Assembly (NCBI GenBank): GCA_037783415.1
Contig: JAZGTN010000164.1
Span: 558,001-622,000 of the forward strand
Direction: 5' to 3'
Origin: Leptasterias polaris
Taxonomy: Eukaryota; Echinodermata; Asteroidea; Forcipulatida; Asteriidae
Length of the DNA stretch: 64,000 bases
Below the pieces are notes generated by a model. The model saw nothing but the letters and a program-made list of their open reading frames with translations. It had not been told where the DNA came from and searched no databases. Position 1 is the stretch's first letter; each line of letters opens with the position of its first letter. Both the position numbers and the translations under genes were made by a program. Positions 21,128 through 33,100 of the stretch are shown in pieces.

Positions 21128-24100
21128 CGTCAGATGGTAGGTTAAACCAGGGAAAGATTATTGGTGTTTTTTGTGACATAAAGAATAGCCTTCCAAGGAG
21201 AATCTTTGCCACAGCAAGTGTTGCCCCCACCCGGCCAGTCAACTCCTAGACAATACATTTGTCTTTAAATTTGTGTGTGTTGACGTGAGGTTCTGATGTC
21301 AAATAACATTGATCGAAGGTAATCTCATGGTGAAGATGTCTGCCTTTAAGGTTTTAAAATCATTCAAACCACATGGCTTGTGATCAAACCACATGGCTTG
21401 TGATCAAACCACATGGCTTGTGATCAAACCACATGGCTTGTTACCAAACTGGCTTTTCAAGTCCTGGCAGTTTTCCAACTTCCAATAATCATGTTCTTTA
21501 GGAGTTCACCAGAAGCCATTTCAAACAAAAGGATGTTTAAAGTGCTTGTCTTTTAATTATCTCTATAAGACAGCACCATAAGACAAATTTCCCAGGAAAT
21601 TGGCGGGATAATTTTGTTGACCTGTTTCAAGGTTGAATTGCCATACCTTGAACAGTTATACTGAGTTAGTATACTGAACTGCTGAATATTCATTAGGCCA
21701 AGTAAAATAAATAACATGTTGCTCGTCCGGACTTTTTAAAAAGTTGGTGAGGGAGGTCCTTGTTATTTGTTATTTTCAAATTTTTTGTTATTTTTTTCAA
21801 GATGGCCACCATGTCTAAGATGGCCGCCATATCGTATTTGAAGATGTTTTTATGGTTTTATGAGCATGTTCTGTATGTCCTCAAATTCTGTTTAAAGTCG
21901 CCATGTGTGTTTCTGTGTCCATTTTGATAGATATTGTTATCAAATTATTCTGTGTGTGTGGCATCACGTCCTGGTGCAAAGATCTCGTTCAAAAAAGAAC
22001 TGTGGCATGCAAACGTCAAGGGCAAAACGTTTCAAAGAAATGATTGCGTTGTGGAAATAGCATTTTTTGTAGGACTACCTGCAAGAAAGATGATGAAATT
22101 GCTCCCAAAAAAAGGATACATTTGAAATAGTTTTTTGTGTTTTTTGGGGGGGGGGGGTTTTAAATTTTTTTTTGATTTTTTTTAAAATAACAAATAACAA
22201 AAAATTTGGTGCGGCCTCCAAAATCGGAGCGGGCGGGGACGAGCAACATGTTATTTTACTTGGTCTTATTTCCAGGAAAATTGTGAGTGTTGGAGCGTAA
22301 AGGGGTGGTAGGGTTCAAATTCCCTAAGAATTATCTGGGGTTTTATTTCCTGGTAGTTTCTTTCCTGCGGGAATTATCTCTGTCACTGTAGTGTGAAAAG
22401 AGGTTTTGTGAGATGTCATTACCCCCCCCCCCCCCAACAAACAAACAAATATAAGATATAATAAATAAAAATCATTGGTACAATGTATTTCAGGCCTGAT
22501 GCTTTGTTCTTGAAAGGGCAAGGGCACCAAGGCGCTTTCTCCTTGGTAGAGGGCACCAAGGCGCTTTCTCATCGGTATGAGGGCACCAAGGCGCTTTCTC
22601 CTTGGTAGAGGGCACCAAGGCGCTTTCTCCTTGGTAGAGGGCACCAAGGTGCTTTCTCCTTGGTAGAGGGCACCAAGGCGCTTTCTCATCGGTATGAGGG
22701 CACCAAGGCACTTTCTCCTTGGTAGAGGGCACCAAGGCGCTTTCTCCTTGGTAGAGGGCACCAAGGTGCTTTCTCCTTGGTAGAGGGCACCAAGGCGCTT
22801 TCTCATCGGTATGAGGGCACCAAGGCACTTTCTCCTTGGTAGAGGGCACCAAGGCGCTTTCTCATCGGTATGAGGGCACCAAGGCGCTTTCTCATCGGTA
22901 TGGGGGCACCAAGGCGCTTTCTCCTTGGTAGAGGGCACCAAGGCGCTTTCTCCTTGGTAGAGGGCACCAAGGTGCTTTCTCCTTGGTAGAGGGCACCAAG
23001 GCGCTTTCTCATCGGTATGAGGGCACCAAGGCGCTTTCTCATCGGTATGGGGGCACCAAGGCGCTTTCTCATCGGTATGAGGGCACCAAGGCGCTTTGTC
23101 ATCGGTATGGGGGCACCAAGGCGCTTTCTCATCGGTATGGGGGCACCAAGGCACTTTCTCATCGGTATGGGGGCACCAAGGCGCTTTCTCATCGGTATGG
23201 GGGCACCAAGGCGCTTTCTCATTGGTATGAGGAAATTGTAAGTTTTTATTGGAAAATTTCAAGGGGGCACCAAGGCAATGACCAGAGGCAAAATGGAGGC
23301 AATTGCTTCGTTACCTTAGTAGTAAAATATCAGGATTGAGTTTATTCTTGGAATAAGTACTTCAAAAACTGTGGTCAAACTCATTAGAGTACAAAGCTGA
23401 TTCTCTGAGCTATGCCAATCTAAAGAAGCAATGTCCTAATCTCTTAAGTTCCATTCAAATCTTGAAGAATTTGTGGTATTCAAGTGTTAGCAAAAGTCTT
23501 GCCTCCATGGGTCAAGCTATCATGTTTTCACTCACAGTGCAACCAATAATGAATAGGGAGCGAGCGAAGAGCATCTCTATTGCCAAAAAGTTAATTCAAT
23601 ATCCATTGTCTACAAACTTTTCACATACAGTTTTCCAGTGTACACACTATGTTTATTTTGATGTAACCAATCATATCAATGGAGACTTATTAGAAGCTTT
23701 GCTGACTGGATCACAGTAGATTTATAGATCCTCCCTATAGATGAGTCTGTCTTTGATAAAAGTAGCCAAACCCAAACACTCTTATTGTCCACCCCAATGA
23801 CTGTGTACTTAAAGCTCCTTTGTCATTAACTGTATTATTCACTGCCTTTTTGTGTTGGTTTGGGTTGATGGATTGAGGATTGTGTATACAATGGACCCCT
23901 GGTTTCTATGAACATCATCACCCATGTCATCCAGGTATGGATTTCAGTAATTTAGGGACCCTGATCTTTGGGGTGCAGTGGAGCTTACCTAATTGCTCAT
24001 AGCACATGGAGGCCAAAAAGTTTGCTTCAGTTTTCAGTATGAGATGGATGAGTGCATGGCACAGAGATCATAGAAAAGGGTGAGTACTTTCTTTTACTTT

Positions 24101-27100
24101 TAAGCAGTCAAATTGAAAATATCATTTTGTGATGGTATTTTTTTGTTTAATTTTTCCAAATTTAAAATGGGTTAAACATCTACTAATATCTGAATCTTAA
24201 CATTATTTAGGCTTAGGTTAGTTCAGTTTGAAATTGAGCTTGAACAAGTTCTGAAAATGCACCATTTGTACATAGGAATACCAGTACATCGGCTCAAAAA
24301 GAAGATCAGAAACATTTTCAGTTGTTTTATTTATAACATTTTAAGAAACGTAAAAGTCTTGAATGTTTATTTTAGCAACGTTTTTTTTTTAAATGCCAAC
24401 TGATGCTCTCATCAGTTGCAAATTTGTATCAGACAAATAAAATTAATTTGATATTTAGAACCATTGTTTTGGGAGCTATTTATGTGTAGTTTTACTGAAA
24501 ACAAGCAAAGGGTAAAGATGAAGGAATATAATTCCTCAAAATTGAAAGTAATTTGTTGAAATATGTACTTTCCTTTAAATTGCCAAAGTGCAGTTTTATG
24601 TGGGTTTCTATTTATATTGTTTACACAGCTGTTATGGTTTCACTATTTATAAGTTTCACAATCACACATATCTGTGTTTGTTTCCTGTTAGTTGGAAATT
24701 GATATACTTCTAATCTACGTCTGGTATGTCTGGGAGTGTGGGCTGAACAATTGTTATTATAATCATAATTAGGCTTCCATTGCACATATATGCATATGTA
24801 AGTAATCTATTTTAAACCTCTCACTGCAAATGTAAGTTGTGACTACATGTTTACTGCAAACATGCTAGAAAATTACCATAATAACTTACCTGTGGAACCT
24901 AACAGCTAACTTCTCTTTAATAGTAAATTATAAAACAAAATAATAGCTCAAAGCAAATGTAATTAAAATGTCATCCTTGCGTCGAGCCATATTCTTAAGA
25001 AATATCTACATGATAGCTTTACGATTGCTAGTGGACAATTTTCAGGCAGTTTTAGAATTTGTTGAAGTTGAAGCATATAATTAATAATGGCTTACCCATT
25101 GAGTACAAGACAACCTGCAGTTTGTATGACAGCTGGAAATGTAGAGCTGGACTGGATTTGAAACCGTTTGCAGGAAGTTTGAAATTAACAGTGAAAGATC
25201 TGACTGGGTTGATCATTGCGTGTGTGTGTGTGTGTGTGTGTGTATGGATTACACTGTACACTCATCACCATTTCAGTTTCCTGCTCAAGATTCCAACTGT
25301 ACTATTCCCAAATGAGTTGGCTTGTAGTTGTCTTGCTTTAATAGTCATGGCATGTTTTCTTACCATGGTAGTTATAAACTTTTGATATGTAATGTTATCT
25401 TGGTAATGCAATGTATTGTTATTTCCTACTTTTAAAGGAGCTATGCTACGCTCAGGACACTCATTGAAAACTAATTGTTATAATTTCAATAATTATCAGA
25501 AACAAATTGGTATATTTTATTCAACAAACTTCATTTAGTAATTACAGACAACAGAAAAAGAGCATTCCTTTAGTCCAATTTCTGTATAAAAACTGTGTTA
25601 ACAAAAACTACTATTATCCTACATGTATGTTTATAAATATGCATAGTTTTATCATAGGATATAAGAAACAATTGTCTGGCTTTATTTTTGTTTTGTTGCT
25701 GCTTCTTTGGGTTGGGTTTTTTGGGGGGCGGTGGGTGGGAAGGAATTTCACTTCTGTATTTTTTTTATTTTTTTTTTTCAAAATTAAAATGCATTAGTGA
25801 TTGCTTTTCTTCAGGGAAGTACCTGTATTCAATAAAATTCTCAAATCACTTGTAGGAAATCAATATTAATATTCTCAAGGTTTTCTGTTGTATGCTAGCT
25901 TCTCCGTGTTTGTCATTAGGTAAATTATTTAAAACAAACAGAAAACAGAAACTGTTTCTACCTACTTTAACAATTACTTCAAACTTCAAGAAAAGTACTT
26001 CAAAGTATTCTTAGTAATCATATAACTATCCCCCAAAAGGTGAATTTGGTTCTTTAGATTTTATTTTCCAAACACTGAAAAAAAATGCTATTTTCTATTT
26101 CTTATTGCAGGTACAAATGATAAGAACCGAGAATTGACAACTTTAACAATATCTCACTCTCAGGACAAACAAATATTTACCTCAGAAGAGAATCAGCCCA
26201 TCAACAATTTTTTTGCTGAGTTACCATGGTAACCCATCTGGATATCTGTACAGCATCTCTCCATTTTGTTGTCCACTTAAGAATTCAAGATGTAACGGTT
26301 TACCAGCAGGGACGCTGATGTAATCAAAGCTCACATGGAACAGCTGAGAGTATTTGCAAACAATCGGAGTCATCACATGACACCAGGCCTAATAGACAGA
26401 CAAATCACCATCCATGGATTCAGATCTTATTTGCATAATTGTTATCCAGATGACAACGTACCAGATGTCTTTGCTACATGAACTGCATTTATAAACAGAC
26501 TGGACTGTAAAGCATTCTTTACATATGGCACATATTGCACATATTGCTAACACTGCAGATTTTAATCAGGAATATTGGTAGCAAATTATGTTGCATGCTT
26601 TACATTTTGGATGAAGTTTCCATCCATCAAACCTTTCTGTAATATGATATCAAAACAGAAGTGGATCGTCATATTTGGTTGACGTCAGTAATTCAGTAGG
26701 AGCAGTACTTGGGAAGAGTGGGTTCCTATTTCTGAGACATCATGGAGTATAATAAAGTGCTATGTAGTCTGTCTTGCTAGGATTATGTCCCGAGTACACC
26801 TGTGAGTTTACTAAAGTGATTTACGGCAACATCAGAAACTTACAGACATTTCCGCAAGTTTCCAGGAATTTGAAAGAATAATTTACGTGTTTCTTGAAAA
26901 AGAATTATGTTTTTGGTTCAATGGGGGATGTGGAGCTACAAGAGTTAAAAGATATTGAAAATGCACTTTTCCAGGTAAGTTATTAGACTAATATTTTAGC
27001 TTTGAACAGTGTTTATCATGAGTTAAAATTAACGGACTCATCAAGGCCAAACAGTGCCATAGCAACCATGCCTATTGTTCCAATTGAGTACCAGTACAAG

Positions 27101-30100
27101 TAACTGTATCAATGTTTGAAATCCTTGTTGGCTACTGGCCAAGATGGAAGCACCCTGGCTTCATTTGATGCCAATCCTTGATGGAGTGGTGGAAGGAAGG
27201 GGGAAAGTCATTCATTGCATATTTCCTTCGATGTGACCATGTTCTTTATGCTGATTTTTGAACAATTTTTTTTTTCTGGAAGGAGCAGTTATGTTATGTA
27301 GATTAATTGACAATGTAGGTTTTTGTACACAGTAGGATTTGACTTTTTGGGGGGGGGGGGGGTCTTTCACTTTTGTTCTTCTGTTGGGGATTTAAAAAAT
27401 AAAAGCTCAGCCTGATTTCCTGAACTGGGTAATAAAATATTGATATAAATTTTAATAAGAGTGATGAGGCGTGGCATTTCATGTATACCCTGTTCTCTGG
27501 TGCCATGGTCTACACCTTTATACTCCCATAGACTTTGTGGTATAGTGGAAGTACATAATAAGCAGCTTGACAAGGATATCATTCCTGATTCCAGAAATCT
27601 TGTATTGAGTAAATGTCGTCCCTGAAACCTTAAATTTGTTCAATGTTTTTTTTCCCCTGTTATTATCTAACAATTTTAGTTGTAAGCATTTATGACAATG
27701 AATGAACACACAACCAGTATGCATTACTGTACATGGCATTGGATGTGGTATTTGTTCTTTGCAGATTTCAGCTCCGAGAATATAATGTGCCAGGCAGCTC
27801 TATGGATATTGTTCCAGGTTGAAACAATCTTCTTGCTTACAAATTTGAAGCTTCTTTTGTCTTTCTTTTGGCTCTTCACAGCTGCGTGAATTGTTGTCGA
27901 CAGCTCTACCAGATGATCTGCTAGACGATGACACAGCCTCATTTTCCAGTCATGAGTCAAGTGGCTCACTCAGCCAACATCATGACAATCCCCAAACTAC
28001 TACTAGGTGAGTCATATCATAATCGGATACTACAGGCAATATTCAGGGGTCAGTTGGGATATCATAACACACCCACTTTGAAAACTATGTATAAAGAGAA
28101 TGATTGTGTTTGGTTTCTAAATATCAGTGTACATTCTAGGGATTACATCAGCAGCCTCTTGATTTTGAGAACCAAGATATTTTTGAAAGTTTAGGCTAAT
28201 ATTTTTTTCTTTACATTCTTTATATATATAATCTATTTTGGACTTTTTGGACCTTTGTAAGAAACTTTTGACGCTGTTTTCAGAATAACAATGTCTTGAA
28301 GATCAAAATATAAGATGGTACAGACTCTCAGAATACCAATCTCACCATATCATGAAGGATTTCAGTGCAATATTCTTTCAAATTGTTGGAGTTAGCAATG
28401 ATACATGACGGGCGCTGTGTCACAGTTAAAAGATGTGAGAATATATTGGCAAAGATATGACCTTATAATGTTCAGGTTTTTGTGTCTTTCTCAAGACTTC
28501 AGAATACTTTTTCGACACTTGCATCTCCAAGTATTGAAAATCAGTTGACGGCACTTCTCGTACAAAATTCAGTCCTTCCAACCAAAAAGTTCAGGTTCAA
28601 CAAATTAACTTAATTTAATTTGTGTCTTTCTCAAGACTTCAGAATACTTTTTCTACACTTGCTTCTCCAAGTATTGAAAGTCAGTTGAGAGAACTTCTCA
28701 TACCAAATTCAGTCTTTCCAACCTTAAGTTTGTCAGCGCATTCAGGTATTGATCATTATGATGTGAATGTTTTTTAAATGCAAAATCCATCTAACCAAAA
28801 CAAGGCTAGACTGAAAATTAGTAACTTAGTTGTTGTTTCTGTTTTATTGTCACATATAAATAAACACATATACAGTGAAATGCACTTTAGTTTTGCCTGC
28901 CTAAAAGCATTCAAATACAAAACAAAAATATGCACTAAATCCATGTGTAGGCTACACAATTACAAATAAACATTACATAAATAAACAAGAGTAAAAAAGT
29001 AGCGGTCCCCCAAGAAAATCACAGTTAATAATTCAATAAACGAATTGCACTGGGATAGAAACTGTTGTGAGTACGGTTAGAATCAGCTCTAATTGTTCTC
29101 TACCGCTTACCTTTTCTCATCTATTCTAATAAATCATTCGCAGAGTGGAATTTTTCTGAAATAATTGACCTCAATTTTTTAGGACATGTGACCTATACAT
29201 TTTATCCAAAGCTGGTAGCTCACAACCAGTTATGACACTAGCACTGTTGCCTAGGGCCTTTTTCAAACCTCAGCTTGGGCTCCGGCTCCAGGCTCTGTCT
29301 GATGTTCGAACACCACGTGCAAATACACGCTGTAGCAAAACAAATTAACGGAGCCCAAGCCGGAGACGGAGCCCAAGCCGGAGACGGAGCCCAGGCCGGA
29401 GACGGAGCCCAAGCCGAGGTTTGAGAAAGGCCCCTACATGATTGAAGTGTTTCCAGTCATCCGCCATGGTGTTGCCGTACCAGACAGTGATCGAGAGTGT
29501 CAAAACACTCTCAACCACTCCCCGATAAAACTTGACCAACAAATCCTGGCAGACACAAAAACTCCTCAATCTTCTATGAAAGAACAGCCATAGAGAGGTA
29601 GCTCTCAAAGATCATGGCCCTAATTCTCTTGTATTTATCTCCACCAAGCCCTGATCCTTGGAACCACCTGAGGCAGAATCTTCCTGCTCATCACAGACTG
29701 ATTCAGCATCAGACACAGCAGACATCCACACCTAATGGCTTCAGTAACCCACCTCCTCTCAAGACTCCAGGCCTAAGCCATGAACATCAAGCAAGTCAAC
29801 AGGTGAGTTGTTCAACATCCACTAGGTACAGAAACCCCGCCTCTCAACACTCCTGCCCCCACCAATTAGCATCAAGCCAGTCAACAGGTAAGTTGTTCAA
29901 CACCCACTGGGTACAATAACCTACCACCTCTCAACACTCCTGGTCCTAGCCATAAAAATAAAGCCAGTCAACAGATGGGTTGACCCACTAGGTACAGAAA
30001 CCCGCCCCCTGTCAACACTCCTGCCCCCCGTCAACACTCCTGCCCCCCAACAATCAACATCAAGCCAGTCAACAGGCGAGTTGTTCAACACCAACTGGGT

Positions 30101-33100
30101 ACAATAACCTATCCCCCTCTCCAACACTTATCCCCCTCTCCAACACTTATCCCCAACAATCAACATCAAGCCAGTCAACAGATGGGTTGATCAACACCCA
30201 CTAGGTACAGAAACCCGCCCCTGTCAACACACCTGGTCCAAGCCATCAACATCAAGCCAGTCAACAGATGAGTTGTTCAACACCCACTGGGTTCAGTAAC
30301 CTATCCCCCTCTCCAACACTTATCCCTAACAATTACCATCAAGCCAGTCAACAGGTGAGTTGTTACATCCACCGGGTTCAGTAACCCACCACCTCTCAAT
30401 ACATTTACCCCAACCGTCTGCATTAAGCCAGTCACCTCATGAGTTGTTAACATCCACTGGGTTCAGTAACCCACCACCTATCAACACTCTTACCCCCAAC
30501 CATCACCATTAAGCCAGTCACGAGTGTGTAATTCAACATCCACTGGGTTCAGTAACCTATCCCCTCTCAACACATTTACCCCAACATTAAGCCAGTCACC
30601 TCATGAGTTGTTAACATCCACTGGGTTCAGTAACCCACCACCTATCAATACTCTTACCCCCAACCATCACCATTAAACCATTCAGCAATTACGTTTCTGA
30701 GACTTTGACAGTTAAGGTTTCCTGTGTACACTTTTTTTTTTTTTTTTTTTTTTTTTTAGGCATAAAAATGCGTACATCTTTTGTTTTGCCAACAAATATG
30801 ATAATATTTTGATGTTTAAATTAGTCTTTGCATCTTTTGCTTGCAGCACTACATCCCTTCACAGACCAGTGGCGCCCACCATGTCCAGAATGGGCATAAG
30901 CTTGTTGAGTCATCAGACAATGAGTGGATTGAAGAACATACCATTGGACAACAGTATGAACGAGGCGAGGTAGAGGGCGCTGTTAGTGAGGAGGTACCAG
31001 AGACAGAGAGTTCATTCACTAGACACGAAGCTCAGCAAAGGTTTAGAAACGGTCAATACGAGCAAAATTATGAAGTCCAAGGTATGAACAACGACAATAG
31101 ATACCATGACTATGGTAACCACGGTGATTACCAGGCAACCAATGGGATGAATGGATACCATCATGAGTACGCTGATGAAGACCAGAATGGAGGAGATGAA
31201 GAACCAAGCTTTATTGAGAATACAGAATCAAATCATCCAGAGCAAAGGTACAATGAAAACGTCCAGCAGTATGATCCATCAGACAATCCTAAACACACTC
31301 AGCAGTATAATTCACCTAATCCTCAGCAGCATCACCAAGAGAAGAATGTGAACCATCAAGGCAACTATCCTAACCATGGAGTAGAACCATCCTCAATCAG
31401 GTATAGAAACGGGTTGGGTTGGCATAGCGGTATCTTTCCTCACCTTCCAACTTTAGTACTGTGGTTCGAATCCCGCCAGGGGCACAATGTGGATTGGGTT
31501 TTCAGTCCCTACCTGACTGCGGTGGTTTTCTCTGGAATATTCCTCTGGGGTTTTCCTCCCTCATTTAAAACTGAAACTTCCTTCCTTGTCTTCTCCCCAT
31601 GGGGTTCTTGGCTAGTATAGTGATTAAGTTTGCTTTTCTTAGAATCCTTGGCTTCACAACCAGAATTAAATTAGTAAAAGAAATGAAATGAAACACTTAG
31701 TAACAGATATTTACTCCTGTTACAAAGTGACTCTCCTGTTTGTAAGTTTGAGGAAATTCCATTTAGCCACGCTCATTTTGACATAAATTGGCTCAAATTG
31801 TTACCAGAAGCCCATAGGAAATGCACAGAGCCAGTTAAAACATTCATAGATTTGCCTTTCAATACATGTTTTCAACAACTCAATTTGGCTTTTCAGAATG
31901 ATCAGTTTCTGTCATAACAAATACCATTAATTGAGGGAAGGAGTTTCCTATAGTAAAACTACAGCCCTTGTACTTAAAAGCTTTTTCCAGCTTTAATAGA
32001 GCCTGATAGGGTGAAAAAAAAATTGTGTGCAGCAGAGGCTGGCACATGTTACTCAATGACTTGCCAACTTACACTGTACCTAACAAGTGAATGGCTTTTC
32101 TATCTTACCACTTTACCTCTTTAAAATATTTGTAGATTCAACCTCACAGAATTATTATGTTTAAACTCAATTAATCTAATGTTTTAGTTTGCACTTACTT
32201 GATCATTTCCATGAAACATTCTGCATTCTCATTTAAAGATCGTTATGTTTCTATAAGTATCAAACCAATTATTTTAAGATTAATTTTTTTTTATTCAACA
32301 CTTTTGGTTTGACGACCTCAGGTAGTACATGCTCAATTATTTAGACTTAGAACTGCTGTATTTTGTTTTATCCAGCAAAGAAGTGAAGTTCAGTTGAATA
32401 GCTTTAATGTGTCCATTTTGGATCAATTTTTACCCAGAGTTCAATACAGAGGTGGAAATTCTCAGCAGAAAGAACTGACGCAGCAAGTAATACAACCCAA
32501 TGGATTTCCTACAGTTACCAACCAAGCCACTGTGGGATTTGCACAAGATGCTGAGGACCCTTTGCAGAAGCAGTTCCTGGGTGTTGGTGAGTAAACCAAA
32601 GTCTGGACTTCCAGCTACTATGACCTGGGCCCAATTTCATAGAACTGCTTAAGCACAAAAAGTAGCTAAGCACAATAAAATGATGCTTACCAGAATAAGG
32701 TTACCAGCCAAACTACCATGTCACATGTACAATACTGGTATCCTGCTCATTTCTGCTTAGCAGACAATTTATAAGCGAAATGTTCTGCTTAAAAGCAACT
32801 CTATGAAATTGGGCCCTGTTCTCACACATCACTTTTTTCAGGTATTGATGGATCTTTTTGTTTGTACATGTAGGTGGTGATGAGGAAAGTAGACAGATGG
32901 CTCAGCTGCAGATCTTATACAAAGCAAGAGGTAGGGAACTAGACCATTTGAGCAGCCAACTTCAGGTTCTTAAGGAAGAGTCGGCGAGAGAGAAGAGGAT
33001 TCTTAACCATCAACTCGCTCTGGCTCAAGGTAAATAACAAATATTCAAACATGTTACATACAGAACAGCCTAAGGCAGGAAATCCATGTGTCCGCCATGC

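Noticed and set aside
22324..23262. 312-codon minus-strand ORF of APWCPHTDEK repeats, with 139-, 120- and 118-codon companions on both strands
   Set aside because: All arise from the 29/30-bp minisatellite; several frames on both strands stay open equally well, there is no conserved domain and no splice context.
32375..32437. Exon start at the TTTTATCCAG acceptor
   Set aside because: The frame required by the previous exon meets TGA within eight codons; the acceptor at 32437 keeps the frame.
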